DNA from: Ruminococcaceae bacterium UBA1734
Lineage (GTDB): Bacteria > Bacillota > Clostridia > Oscillospirales > Acutalibacteraceae
Assembly (NCBI GenBank): GCA_002315765.1
Contig: DCIE01000072.1
Coordinates: 19,043 to 83,042 of the forward strand
Reading direction: 5' to 3'
Length of the DNA stretch: 64,000 nucleotides
Shown: positions 34,073 through 42,338 of the stretch, in pieces
How the letters are laid out: each line of letters starts with the position of its first letter
Numbering within the stretch: position 1 is the first letter of the stretch
The notes under the pieces: model-generated
Seen by the model: only the letters and a program-made list of their open reading frames with translations
Told to the model about the DNA's origin: nothing
Database searches by the model: none
Program-made: the position numbers and the translations under genes

Positions 34073-35371
34073 TCATCCCACAATGGATTCTATAAGTGAA
34101 TATCCATCGCATTCCGTAACTTTTATACCAATGTTTAGTTTTTCGGAAAGTTCATCTACCGTAATGCTATCCAAGAACATATCGCCCTCACTTCTGAGCA
34201 TTGATGACGGTATCAATATTTCTTCCCCTAAATCTTTATTCTGTAACTGGTCGTATATATCGGTTGCCGTTACAAGTCCCGCAACCGTTATTCTCTCTCC
34301 GAAATAGTGATTGACTATTCCGAAAACATTACATTTAAGTCCTTTTACCTTTTCTTCGCATTTTAAAGCAATATCTTTTATCAGCGGATATGCCGCAACT
34401 CCGGTAACAAGTGTAACCGTTTTATTTAATGAAGCACAATCCAAATCTTCTAATGCATCGTAGGCTTCCTTTTTAAGCAAAGCCCACATTCCCACACCGT
34501 TTTCAAGCTGCAAAAAATCGCCGTAATAATCAGCCTCGGGCATTTTTCTTTTGCTGAGCAAATAAAACTCATCCGCAGCATAGCAACGCCGTTCGCCATA
34601 CTTTTCTAACGAAGTATCTCCGAATTTCTCAATTATATCAATTGTTTCACCGGCTGTGGTTTCATTAAAAGGAACAAGCTTTGCCAATCCTTCACGATGA
34701 TTTGACAATCCAACCGGAACACAGGCAATACACTCAACATTTTCGTATTCAAGTAGGTCGTTAAGACTTTTTTCCAACTCTTGTCCGTCATTATATCCGG
34801 GACATAAAACAAGCTGACAATTCATCTTTATACCGGCACTGTTAAGTCTTGGTATTATCTCTAAAACCTTTCCGGCATTTTTATTCGCCATCATTTTTAC
34901 ACGAAGTTCGGGATTTGTGGTGTGTACCGAAATATTTACGGGACTGATATGCATTTTAATAATTCGGTCAATTTCGTGCTCGGTTAAATTTGTAAGGGTA
35001 ATATAATTTCCGAATAGGAATGAAAGTCTTGAATCGTCATCCTTAAAATAAAGGCTGTCTCTCATACCTTTCGGTAACTGGTCAATAAAGCAAAATACAC
35101 ATTTGTTTCTGCAAGACCTTTTTTCGTCCATTAAATATGTATTAAAATTAAGGCCGAGTTCCTCAAATTCCTCTTTTTTTGTCTTTTTTTTCTTTATTTT
35201 TCCCTTATGGTCTATATATTCAACAACAATTTTCTCATTACTTTGATAAAAACGGTAATCAAGCACATCGGTTATTTCCTCACCGTTTATTGTTAGCAAT
35301 GTGTCTCCCGGTTTTATCCCGAGTTTTTGTGCAGGACTCTTCTTTTCAACCTCAAAAACCGTTACTGCCAT
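34073..35371 (-). CDS. DUF512 family protein with PDZ and radical-SAM-like domains
   Basis: A 432-aa protein. An N-terminal PDZ-like domain (residues about 1-55, with SPAQKLGIKPGD) precedes a segment with CRNKCVFCFIDQLP (about residues 86-100), a CxxxCxxC cluster motif of the kind seen in radical SAM enzymes, and a C-terminal DUF512 domain. The substrate is unknown, but the neighbourhood with der is conserved in Firmicutes and hints at translation or ribosome-linked work. First gene of the operon, just after the rpmF terminator. Confidence 0.88.
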   Translation of the reverse strand: MAVTVFEVEKKSPAQKLGIKPGDTLLTINGEEITDVLDYRFYQSNEKIVVEYIDHKGKIKKKKTKKEEFEELGLNFNTYLMDEKRSCRNKCVFCFIDQLPKGMRDSLYFKDDDSRLSFLFGNYITLTNLTEHEIDRIIKMHISPVNISVHTTNPELRVKMMANKNAGKVLEIIPRLNSAGIKMNCQLVLCPGYNDGQELEKSLNDLLEYENVECIACVPVGLSNHREGLAKLVPFNETTAGETIDIIEKFGDTSLEKYGERRCYAADEFYLLSKRKMPEADYYGDFLQLENGVGMWALLKKEAYDALEDLDCASLNKTVTLVTGVAAYPLIKDIALKCEEKVKGLKCNVFGIVNHYFGERITVAGLVTATDIYDQLQNKDLGEEILIPSSMLRSEGDMFLDSITVDELSEKLNIGIKVTECDGYSLIESIVG

Positions 35372-35385
35372 GAATATATCACCAC

Positions 35386-35421
35386 CTAAAAATAAAAGGG
35401 GAGGACTTTCTTCCTCCCCTT
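35386..35421 (-). terminator. Terminator of the DUF177-rpmF unit
   Basis: A perfect 10-bp GC-rich stem (35396-35405 with 35412-35421), 6-nt loop, then TTTTATTTTT on the minus strand. Confidence 0.85.
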
Positions 35422-35433
35422 ATGCAAAACTGA

Positions 35434-35616
35434 TTATTCTGCAATGTCAACAACCTGACGACCGTTGTACTTGCCACAAGTGGGGCAAATTCTATGCGGA
35501 CGCTTATAAGCACCGCAATCAGCGCATCTTACAAGTGTTGGAGCATTAAGCTTCCAGAGGTTGTTTCTTCTTTTATCTCTTCTTGCTTTTGAAGTTTTTC
35601 TCTTTGGTACTGCCAT
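35434..35616 (-). CDS. rpmF: 50S ribosomal protein L32
   Basis: A 60-aa ribosomal protein with the L32 start MAVPKRKTSK and a zinc ribbon CADC...CPTC. It keeps all four Cys, so it is the zinc-binding form. It follows the DUF177 gene by 31 bp, as usual in bacteria. Confidence 0.97.
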   Translation of the reverse strand: MAVPKRKTSKARRDKRRNNLWKLNAPTLVRCADCGAYKRPHRICPTCGKYNGRQVVDIAE

Positions 35617-35647
35617 CGTAGTATCCTCCTTAAAAGGTTATATAAAT

Positions 35648-36145
35648 TTAATTATTAAGTAAATCTGCGAGCTTAGCAAGCCTTGGGTCGATACTTTCGC
35701 TCTTACATTCACAGTTTCCCTCATTTAAGTTCTTTCCGCAGGAAAAGCAGTATCCTTTGCATGTCTCTTTACAAAGGTGCTTCGCAGGAAGGCTTAAGAA
35801 CACTTCGGTAAATACGAGCTCGTCCACATCGAGTTTCATATCGGGAACCGTAATAATAGTATCGCTTTCCTCTCCCTCAATGGAAGTGGCAAGCATTTTG
35901 TCAAGCTCAATACTGTAATGCTTTACAGTATCTTTGCCGCATCTATCGCATGGCGCATCAAAATCATAGTCCATAAAAATATCAATTTCTACCACACCGG
36001 CACGATTAAAAACCTTGCCTTTAACCGAAACGGGGGTTTTGAGCGGAAATCCACCCGAAAAATCGGTTTCACTCATATCCAGTGAAGAGTCGATAGAAAT
36101 TTCTTTGCCTATGTTGGCAAAGACACTTTTAAGGTCTAAAACCAT
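35648..36145 (-). CDS. DUF177 (YceD) family protein
   Basis: A 165-aa protein started at the ATG at 36145 (GGTGGTG upstream); an in-frame extension would add a hydrophobic leader that the family lacks. It has the CDRCGK motif near residue 70 and a Cys-rich C-terminal part (CKETCKGYCFSCG, then CECK). YceD/DUF177 proteins are linked to 23S rRNA maturation and are regularly encoded before rpmF. The additional Cys pairs suggest metal binding. Confidence 0.9.
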   Translation of the reverse strand: MVLDLKSVFANIGKEISIDSSLDMSETDFSGGFPLKTPVSVKGKVFNRAGVVEIDIFMDYDFDAPCDRCGKDTVKHYSIELDKMLATSIEGEESDTIITVPDMKLDVDELVFTEVFLSLPAKHLCKETCKGYCFSCGKNLNEGNCECKSESIDPRLAKLADLLNN

Positions 36146-36230
36146 TTTTGCACCACCAATAAAGCAAAACGGCACGGATATAATTATATATATAATGTAC
36201 CACTTTGTCAAGACTTATTTTTCAAATATA

Positions 36231-36563
36231 AAAAGAGCCGACAATAAGCCGAGTTCTGTCAAGCACGGTTATCTATCTCGACAAGAAATTGCTTCCTTGC
36301 TCAAGCCGCTCTTCGTGGCACACCGGGCAGGTGTATCGCCACAGTCAGCGTTGCTCCGAATAGGGTTTACAGGCTTTCAATGTCTCCAAAGAAAGCGGTG
36401 AGCTCTTACCTCGCCTTTCCACCCTTACCGAATTAATCGGCGGTATATCTCTGTTGCACTTTCCCTAAGGTTACCCTCGGCGGCCGTTAGCCGTTATTCT
36501 GCCCTGTGGGGCTCGGACTTTCCTCACAAATCTGAAATTTGCGCAACCGTGTAGTCGACTCCG
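36231..36563 (-). ncRNA. rnpB: RNase P RNA, bacterial class A
   Basis: The minus strand carries the diagnostic blocks GAGGAAAGTCCGAGC near the 5' end, GGGTGGAAAGGCGAGGTAAGAG in the middle, GCAGGTGTATCG-type complement, and ACAGAACTCGGCTTAT near the 3' end. This RNA is the catalytic part of RNase P, which cuts the 5' leader from pre-tRNA. About 333 nt, with a consensus promoter at its 5' end and a T-rich tail. A small open frame on the other strand across it is not a gene. Confidence 0.95.
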
Positions 36564-36568
36564 TAATT

Positions 36569-36597
36569 ATTTTACCACAAAAAAGTCCTTGTGTCAA
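36569..36597 (-). promoter_or_regulatory. Promoter of rnpB
   Basis: Minus strand: TTGACA (36592-36597), 17 bp, TAAAAT (36569-36574), about 6 bp from the 5' end of the RNA. Confidence 0.85.
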
Positions 36598-36655
36598 AAA
36601 GTAATTTACACGAATAGTATATTTTTAGAAAACTATTGAAAGTCGGGTGCAATTT

Positions 36656-37726
36656 ATGAAAAGTCCTACTTACTTTTTAGCCGCAAATTCTTTTGAAGGT
36701 TTTATTTCCAATTTTAAAGATAATTATAATCCCCTTACAGGTTACAGTGCCTACATAATTAAAGGAGGTCCGGGAACCGGGAAATCCTCTTTCCTTAAAT
36801 ATGTGGCAAGAATTGCCCGAAAGCGAGGTTATGAAGTTACCATTTGCCCCTGCTCTTCGGACCCCGATTCTCTTGACGGGATAATTATAAGTGAGCTTAA
36901 AATAATAATTATCGACGGAACAGCACCCCATATTGTAGAACCGGTTTATCCCGGTGTATGCGAAGAAATAATAAATTTAGGTAGCTTTTGGGATTCGTCG
37001 TATCTAAAATCAAAACGCTTCGAGATTATTAATATAACAAACATTAACAAAGCCCTTCACAAGACCGCTTCACGCTATCTTTTGGCTTGTGGGGAAATTA
37101 CCAAGGAAAACCTAAGTATTTTAGACAAATACACAAAAAAAGATAAGGTATTGAAATTTGCTCAAAACATTTGCAAGAATAATATTCCTTCAAAAAGTTT
37201 AAATATCGGCGAAGAAAACATCAGATACATTGAAGGTGTAACTCCAAAGGGAGTAATAAGTTTTACCGAAACCATAACCGACTCGGTTAAAAATATGCTG
37301 ATAATAAAGGACAACCAGGGTTCTGTTTCCGGAAATGTTACCGATTATATAAGAAATTACGCACTGTCAAGAGGTTATGATATTATTACCGTTAAAAATC
37401 CTTACCTGCCCAATTTATTAATTGACCATATTGTTATTCCCGAACTTAGCTTTGCTGTTGTAACCGAAAGAAATAATTTAAAATTTCTCACTGACACCCG
37501 AAGAATTCACGCAAGAAGATTTATGGATATAGGAGAAATAAATCGGGTTAAAAACCGACTGAGTTTTAACAATAAGATTAAAAACGAACTTTTGATGTCG
37601 GCGATTGATACTATAAGAAAGGCAAAAATCACTCACGATGCACTGGAAAAATACTATATTTCTTCCATGAACTTTGAGAAAATGACCGAATTTGCCGAAA
37701 ATTTTGCCGAAAAAATACTAAAGTAA
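36656..37726 (+). CDS. P-loop ATPase of unknown role (PRK06851-like)
   Basis: A 356-aa protein started at the ATG with GGGTG 6 bp upstream; a GTG nine bases earlier is an alternative. The Walker A motif GGPGTGKSS is at about residue 40, and a second Lys/Ser-rich region around residue 220 may be a degenerate repeat (the family is built of two similar halves). No membrane segment. The family is found mainly in spore-forming Firmicutes and its function is not known. Flanked by rnpB and the TSUP pair. Confidence 0.75.
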   Translation: MKSPTYFLAANSFEGFISNFKDNYNPLTGYSAYIIKGGPGTGKSSFLKYVARIARKRGYEVTICPCSSDPDSLDGIIISELKIIIIDGTAPHIVEPVYPGVCEEIINLGSFWDSSYLKSKRFEIINITNINKALHKTASRYLLACGEITKENLSILDKYTKKDKVLKFAQNICKNNIPSKSLNIGEENIRYIEGVTPKGVISFTETITDSVKNMLIIKDNQGSVSGNVTDYIRNYALSRGYDIITVKNPYLPNLLIDHIVIPELSFAVVTERNNLKFLTDTRRIHARRFMDIGEINRVKNRLSFNNKIKNELLMSAIDTIRKAKITHDALEKYYISSMNFEKMTEFAENFAEKILK

Positions 37727-37760
37727 TCTTTTTTGTTAAAACTATTTTGGGTGAGGATAG

Positions 37761-38111
37761 TTGAGCAAAATTAAAAATTTTTTAATTGGCATATTAATAG
37801 GTATAGTAAATTCTTTTTTCGGCTCAGGAGGGGGTATGCTTGTCGTACCCCTTTTAAAAAAACAGGATTTTGAGCAAAAGGATGCTCACAGAAACGCAAT
37901 CGCAGTTATCTTGCCCATTTCGGTAATAAGTGCTATTATCTATATTTATAGAGGCAGTGTTAAAATAAGTGATGCTTTTCCTTATATGATTACAGGCTTA
38001 TTAGGGGCATTTTTGGGAACAAAAATTCTTGAGAAAATATCTCCTAAAATACTAAAAGCAGTATTTTCGGGATTTATGATTTATGCAGGTATCCGCCTGC
38101 TTTTCAAATGA
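37761..38111 (+). CDS. TSUP (TauE/SafE) permease, N-terminal half protein
   Basis: A 116-aa membrane protein with four predicted helices, starting at TTG with GTGAGG upstream. FFGSGGGMLVVPLL is the TSUP half-repeat signature. It corresponds to one half of a usual ~250-aa TauE/SafE transporter and overlaps the second half gene by 4 bp (ATGA). The two probably form a heterodimeric exporter for sulphite, an organosulphonate or a similar anion. Confidence 0.85.
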   Translation: MSKIKNFLIGILIGIVNSFFGSGGGMLVVPLLKKQDFEQKDAHRNAIAVILPISVISAIIYIYRGSVKISDAFPYMITGLLGAFLGTKILEKISPKILKAVFSGFMIYAGIRLLFK

Positions 38112-38500
38112 ATATCCTGGCCCTTTTAGCAGGGCTTTTTTCAGGGATATTAGGCTCTATGGGACTTGGCGGCGGAGCAGTGTTAATAATATATTTATCG
38201 GTATTTAAAAATGTGGGACAACTTAAATCCCAAGGCACTAATCTAATATTTTTTATTCCTATTGCCCTTTTTTCGGTAGTTTATTACACCTATAAAAAAC
38301 AAATTAAATGGAAAACTGTTTTGCCCATAATAACAGGCGGTATAATCGGCGGATTCGGCGGTGTACTATTGACAACATTAATAAGCGAAAAACTCCTCTC
38401 GAAAGCCTTTGGTGTTTTCCTTATTTTATTAGGCATTAAGGAAATAGCAAATCTCATAAAGCAACTCTTGAAAAAGAAGAAAAACAATGATATAATGTAA
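38108..38500 (+). CDS. TSUP (TauE/SafE) permease, C-terminal half protein
   Basis: A 130-aa membrane protein with four predicted helices and the matching half-repeat signature GSMGLGGGAVLIIYL, ending in a Lys-rich tail. It is translationally coupled to the first half gene. The lexA promoter lies inside its last 30 bp. Confidence 0.85.
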   Translation: MNILALLAGLFSGILGSMGLGGGAVLIIYLSVFKNVGQLKSQGTNLIFFIPIALFSVVYYTYKKQIKWKTVLPIITGGIIGGFGGVLLTTLISEKLLSKAFGVFLILLGIKEIANLIKQLLKKKKNNDIM

Positions 38501-38515
38501 ACGAATAGATGTTCT
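38468..38515 (+). promoter_or_regulatory. lexA promoter with SOS box
   Basis: TTGAAA (38468-38473), 17 bp, TATAAT (38491-38496). Just downstream, at the expected transcription start, CGAATAGATGTTCT (38502-38515) matches the Firmicute SOS box CGAAC-N4-GTTCG at eight of ten fixed positions. LexA would repress its own gene. Confidence 0.7.
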
Positions 38516-38541
38516 TTTTTATTAAAGTGAGGAGAAAAGAT

Positions 38542-39129
38542 ATGGAAAAAGCACCTCTTACCGAAAAACAAACTGCCGTTTATAATTTCTTGGTTAAAAA
38601 ATCGACAAAAGGACTTCCTCCCACAGTCAGAGAAATTTGCGAAGAAACCGGAATTAAGTCCACATCCACCGTTCATGCCATACTTAATGTTTTGGAGGAA
38701 AACGGTTACATAAGCCGTGATGCAAAATTTTCACGGGCAATCAGAATTGAAAATGATTTTAAATCGGCTTTTGTTCCGCTTGTAGGAAAGGTAACTGCCG
38801 GACAACCGATTTTAGCTGTTGAGCAAATAGAAGACTACATCCCCTATCCCACCGACAACTCTGACGGACTCTTTGCTCTGAAGGTTTCGGGACTTAGTAT
38901 GAAAAACATAGGCATACTTGACGGTGATATTGTTATTGCGGATAAAAACAAGCCTTGCAAAAACGGTGATATTATCATCGGTATGGACGGCGATAGTGCC
39001 ACTGTAAAACGATTGGTAATAAAGGACAAGCAGGTAATATTTATGCCCGAAAACCCGGATTTTTCACCTATTTATCCCGAAAAGCCTTCGGTTTTGGGAA
39101 AAGTTATAGGAAGTTTTCGTAAATATTAG
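38542..39129 (+). CDS. lexA: LexA repressor, SOS regulator
   Basis: A 195-aa protein started at the ATG with GAGGAG upstream. The N-terminal winged helix (about 1-65, TVREICEETGIKS..TVHAIL) binds SOS boxes. The self-cleavage site is the Ala-Gly in VTAGQP (about residue 88), and the Ser-Lys dyad is Ser in SGLSM (about 122) and Lys in TVKRL (about 159). RecA-stimulated cleavage would switch on DNA-repair genes. Confidence 0.95.
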   Translation: MEKAPLTEKQTAVYNFLVKKSTKGLPPTVREICEETGIKSTSTVHAILNVLEENGYISRDAKFSRAIRIENDFKSAFVPLVGKVTAGQPILAVEQIEDYIPYPTDNSDGLFALKVSGLSMKNIGILDGDIVIADKNKPCKNGDIIIGMDGDSATVKRLVIKDKQVIFMPENPDFSPIYPEKPSVLGKVIGSFRKY

Positions 39130-39140
39130 GAGTAAATTTT

Positions 39141-39596
39141 GTGATAGTTATGCAAAAATCAGTTGAATTATTTACCGATGGTGCCTGTTCGGGAAATCCG
39201 GGTCCCGGAGGTTGGGGTGCTATTCTTCGTTTCGGAAACCATATTAAAGAAATCTCCGGCGGAGAAAAGGAAACCACCAATAACCGTATGGAGCTTACCG
39301 CTGTTATTAAAGGACTTGAAGCTCTTAAAGAACCTTGTTATGTTACTTTAACCACCGATTCAAAATATGTTTCAGATGGTATCACAAAGGGTTGGGCGGA
39401 GTCTTGGCAAAAAAACGGTTGGAAAAAAGCCGACAAAAAACCTGCACTTAACCCCGACCTTTGGGAAAGACTCTTAGAGCTTCTTAAAAAGCACGAGGTT
39501 AATGTAAATTGGGTAAAGGGACATGCAGGTCATCCCGAAAACGAACGGTGCGACGAACTTGCAGTTGCTTATTATAAAAATCTTTCGGGCATATAA
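39141..39596 (+). CDS. rnhA: Ribonuclease HI
   Basis: A 151-aa enzyme degrading RNA in RNA-DNA hybrids. The four acidic residues are in FTDGACSGNPG, NNRMELTAV, TTDSKYV and RCDELA, and the conserved His is in GHAGHPEN. The start is GTG at 39141 with AGGAG 8 bp upstream; the ATG three codons later is a fallback. It sits directly after lexA. Confidence 0.95.
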   Translation: MIVMQKSVELFTDGACSGNPGPGGWGAILRFGNHIKEISGGEKETTNNRMELTAVIKGLEALKEPCYVTLTTDSKYVSDGITKGWAESWQKNGWKKADKKPALNPDLWERLLELLKKHEVNVNWVKGHAGHPENERCDELAVAYYKNLSGI

Positions 39597-39598
39597 TT

Positions 39599-40105
39599 AT
39601 GAATAGAAAAAAATATATTAATAAAATAATTACCTCCGCCGTAATTGCGGGACTTTATGCCGGTGTTACATATTTTTGCGGTATTTTAGGCATTGGATAC
39701 GGACAAATTCAACTGAGAATTTCGGAAGCTCTTACCATATTGCCCATATTTTCTCCCACCGCTGTTTATGGTTTGACAATCGGATGTTTTTTAGCGAATA
39801 TTGCATCTTTTAATCCTTTAGATATGATTTTCGGCACTTCGGCAACCCTAATCGCTGCCGTAATCAGTTATTTACTGAGAAATGTTAAAATAGGGAAAAT
39901 CCCCTTTTTGTCTATCCTTTCACCTGTTATTATTAACGGAATATTTGTGGGCCTTGAACTGTCTGTTTTGATGGATAGCGAATTTCCGTTTTTAATTTTA
40001 GCATTTTTTGTCGCCGCAGGTGAAGCGATTGTTTGCTTTTGCCTTGGAACTCCGCTTTATTTGTTCATTGAAAAGCATAGACAAAAATTTAACAATATGC
40101 TGTAA
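39599..40105 (+). CDS. queT: QueT-type ECF transporter S subunit
   Basis: A 168-aa membrane protein with five to six helices. The GYGQIQLRISEAL..LPIFSP segment is typical of QueT (formerly DUF988), the substrate-binding part of ECF importers for queuosine precursors. No preQ1 riboswitch is seen, as the gene begins 3 bp after rnhA. It needs a shared EcfAA'T module located elsewhere. Confidence 0.85.
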   Translation: MNRKKYINKIITSAVIAGLYAGVTYFCGILGIGYGQIQLRISEALTILPIFSPTAVYGLTIGCFLANIASFNPLDMIFGTSATLIAAVISYLLRNVKIGKIPFLSILSPVIINGIFVGLELSVLMDSEFPFLILAFFVAAGEAIVCFCLGTPLYLFIEKHRQKFNNML

Positions 40106-40111
40106 AAAATG

Positions 40112-40139
40112 TTGACTTTTTAGTTTTTTGGATTATAAT
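40112..40139 (+). promoter_or_regulatory. Promoter of the atp operon
   Basis: TTGACT (40112-40117), 16 bp, TATAAT (40134-40139). Transcription would begin near 40146. Confidence 0.7.
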
Positions 40140-40163
40140 TTTATGAAAGATACGGTGATTTTT

Positions 40164-40427
40164 GTGATTGCTTTTATTATTTCTTTTTTATTTGCCGTTT
40201 TACAAATGTATTTGCTAAAAGAATTGGTATTTAACATTACTGGGGGAAACAAGTCGAAGGTAGTTAAGATTTTCGGCATAAAGTTTCTGTTATACGGCAT
40301 TGCAATAGCTTTGTTTATGTTTAAATTTATGAAATATATTATGTTTTGCTTTTGCGGTTTTACTGCCGGTATGCCACTTGCAGCATTCGGATATTTCATT
40401 TATTGTTCATTTATTAAAAAAAAGTGA
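40164..40427 (+). CDS. ATP synthase subunit I-like membrane protein
   Basis: An 87-aa protein with three predicted membrane helices at the head of the atp operon, where atpI often lies. I place the start at GTG 40164 with GGTGAT 5 bp upstream, because the ATG at 40143 lies at or before the predicted transcription start. Sequence similarity to AtpI is weak by eye, so the call rests on size, topology and position. AtpI helps c-ring assembly. Confidence 0.6.
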   Translation: MIAFIISFLFAVLQMYLLKELVFNITGGNKSKVVKIFGIKFLLYGIAIALFMFKFMKYIMFCFCGFTAGMPLAAFGYFIYCSFIKKK

Positions 40428-40445
40428 TTTCACGGGGATGATAAT

Positions 40446-41333
40446 TTGCTAAATATAATTTTGCTTTGTGTGTCCGCAGTGTGTTTGGCATTGGGAATAG
40501 TTGGTATTGCCGCAACAAGGCCCAAAATAGCCGAAAATTCGGATAACAAAAAGGTAAAAAAGAAGCGAAGACTTTTTACCGTACTTGCCGTTTTCGGCGG
40601 ATGGTTACTTATCGGAACCCTTATTTCTATGATAAGTCTTAAAAAATCCGGCTTAAAGGTTGAGTTTGAGTTATTCAGCGACAGAATAAATTTGTTTGGT
40701 TTTTCTTTTGCTAAAACGACCGTAATATCCTATTGTATTACCGTTTTAGTTTTGCTTTTGGGGTTAGTATTCAGATTTTTCATTTTCCCTAAATTCTCAT
40801 TTGACAAACCGAAAGGATTTCAAAATATAATCGAACTTGGCGTTGAATCCATGGAAAAGTTTGCAAAAGACAGTCTTATGGACTATTCGGGGCAGTTGGC
40901 ACCGTATATGTTTACACTGGCTGTTTATATGATTTTTTCGGCAATGACCGAGCTTTTGGGACTGAGAGCTCCCACATCTGACCTTATTTCAACCTTTGCA
41001 ATGGGACTTATTACCTTTATCCTTATTAATTTTTACGGAATTAAGAAAAAAGGTGTTGCAGGTAGACTCAAAGGTATGGCAAAACCCACACCTCTTGTTT
41101 TTCCCATGAAAATTTTAAGCGATATAGCCGTTCCGGTTTCCCTTGCATGTCGACTTTTCGGCAATATGCTGGGCGGTATGATAGTTATGGATTTGCTTAA
41201 ATCGGTCCTCGGCGGATATGCCTCGGGTATTCCGGCTATTGCAGGACTTTATTTCAACCTATTCCACCCTGTAATTCAGGCTTACATATTTATAATTTTA
41301 TCAATGACCTTCATTAACGAAGCCATTGAATAA
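40446..41333 (+). CDS. atpB: F1Fo ATP synthase subunit a
   Basis: A 295-aa membrane protein. The essential Arg next to the c-ring lies in SLACRLFGNMLGG (about residue 238), and the C-terminal helix ends FINEAIE. The N-terminus carries two additional predicted helices (residues about 1-25 and 45-65) separated by a Lys/Arg cluster. The start is TTG at 40446 with GGGGA 7 bp upstream. The protein forms the ion half-channels of Fo. Confidence 0.94.
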   Translation: MLNIILLCVSAVCLALGIVGIAATRPKIAENSDNKKVKKKRRLFTVLAVFGGWLLIGTLISMISLKKSGLKVEFELFSDRINLFGFSFAKTTVISYCITVLVLLLGLVFRFFIFPKFSFDKPKGFQNIIELGVESMEKFAKDSLMDYSGQLAPYMFTLAVYMIFSAMTELLGLRAPTSDLISTFAMGLITFILINFYGIKKKGVAGRLKGMAKPTPLVFPMKILSDIAVPVSLACRLFGNMLGGMIVMDLLKSVLGGYASGIPAIAGLYFNLFHPVIQAYIFIILSMTFINEAIE

Positions 41334-41363
41334 TATATTAAAAATTTTTAGGAGATATTTACT

Positions 41364-41573
41364 ATGAACGCAATTGGTGCAGGACTCGCAATGTTAACAG
41401 CTTTCGGTGCAGGACTCGGTATGTGCTTGGCAACGGGAAAGGCAGTAGAATCAGTGGCTCGTCAGCCTGAGGCTTCGGGCAAAATCAACTCTATTCTTCT
41501 TTTGGGTTGTGCTTTGGCTGAATCTACCGCTATTTATGCCTTCGTTGTAGCACTTGTTCTTGCCGTAAAATAA
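41364..41573 (+). CDS. atpE: F1Fo ATP synthase subunit c
   Basis: A 69-aa hairpin of two helices. The loop has the conserved RQPE and the ion-carrying Glu53 in LAESTAIY. Compared with Na+-type c subunits, Glu and the following Ser are present, but the Gln of helix 1 is replaced by Met20. The coupling ion is therefore unclear. AGGAG precedes the start. Confidence 0.95.
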   Translation: MNAIGAGLAMLTAFGAGLGMCLATGKAVESVARQPEASGKINSILLLGCALAESTAIYAFVVALVLAVK

Positions 41574-41585
41574 GAGGTAGTATAA

Positions 41586-42074
41586 ATGAATATTAATTTA
41601 CCTGAAACTGCCGTTGATTTACTTTTAAACATAATTAACATTATTGTTCTTTTTATTGTTGTAAAAGCGTTGGTTTACAAGCCTGTTAAGAGGTTTTTAG
41701 ATGAAAGGTCTGACAGAATAGCAAAGGAAACCGGCGCCGCTAATGAATTAGTCGAAAAAGCCAATGAAACACTTAAAATCAAAGACGAAATTCTTGAAGA
41801 AGCAAAGAAAAAAGGCGAAGATTTAGCCGACAAGGCATACAAGGAAGCAAAACAAAGCGCCGACTCCATAATTGAAGATGCTAAGAAAAAGGCAAAGTCG
41901 ATTGAAGATAAAGCCGAAGAAAAGGCAAAGGCCGAAAAGGATAAGTTACTCGCTTCCTCAAAGGATGAAATTGCAAACCTTTCTATTACTATTGCCGAAA
42001 AAATCTTAAAAAGAGAAACAAACCAAGAGGATAATCAAAAGATATTGGATGAGTTTTTCGGAAATGAGGGTTAG
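41586..42074 (+). CDS. atpF: F1Fo ATP synthase subunit b
   Basis: A 162-aa peripheral stalk protein. One N-terminal membrane helix (about 10-30, ending PVKRFLDER) is followed by a long charged coiled coil rich in Lys, Glu and Ala. The C-terminus has the AEKILKRE block that contacts delta. In-frame spacing and order match the operon. Confidence 0.94.
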   Translation: MNINLPETAVDLLLNIINIIVLFIVVKALVYKPVKRFLDERSDRIAKETGAANELVEKANETLKIKDEILEEAKKKGEDLADKAYKEAKQSADSIIEDAKKKAKSIEDKAEEKAKAEKDKLLASSKDEIANLSITIAEKILKRETNQEDNQKILDEFFGNEG

Positions 42075-42076
42075 TT

Positions 42077-42292
42077 ATGAAAATAATCATATCTGTCCCT
42101 TCAAACACCGATGATTCCTACTTTCAAAATATATGTAGCGGATTTAAAAAGAAATATGGTGAGGACACGGCGTTTGTTAAAGAAATCCGTGATGATATCA
42201 TCGGCGGATTTATCGCCGAGGCAGACGGAATGGTTTTTGACACATCGGTTGCCTCAAAATTAGAGGAAATAAAGAGAATTGTTTTAGATTGA
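42077..42292 (+). CDS. atpH: Miniature ATP synthase delta subunit
   Basis: Only 71 aa, against about 180 in usual AtpH. The sequence matches the C-terminal part: DDIIGGFIAE (the IGG turn) followed by FDTSVASKLEEI. The N-terminal six-helix domain, which caps the alpha subunits, is missing. The frame is clean, with a start 3 bp after atpF, so this is a reduced protein and not an obvious recent frameshift. It could still bind subunit b; contact with F1 must differ. Confidence 0.8.
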   Translation: MKIIISVPSNTDDSYFQNICSGFKKKYGEDTAFVKEIRDDIIGGFIAEADGMVFDTSVASKLEEIKRIVLD

Positions 42293-42338
42293 TGCTTTAT
42301 TTCCTTATCTTATATCCCTGAAAGGATATGGTGAAATA

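Noticed and set aside
36015..36401. A plus-strand open frame across the RNase P RNA
   Set aside because: RNase P RNA and the DUF177 gene on the other strand account for it.
40128..40163. Upstream TTG or ATG start for the AtpI-like gene
   Set aside because: These codons overlap the -10 box or the predicted transcription start, so a GTG at 40164 is preferred.
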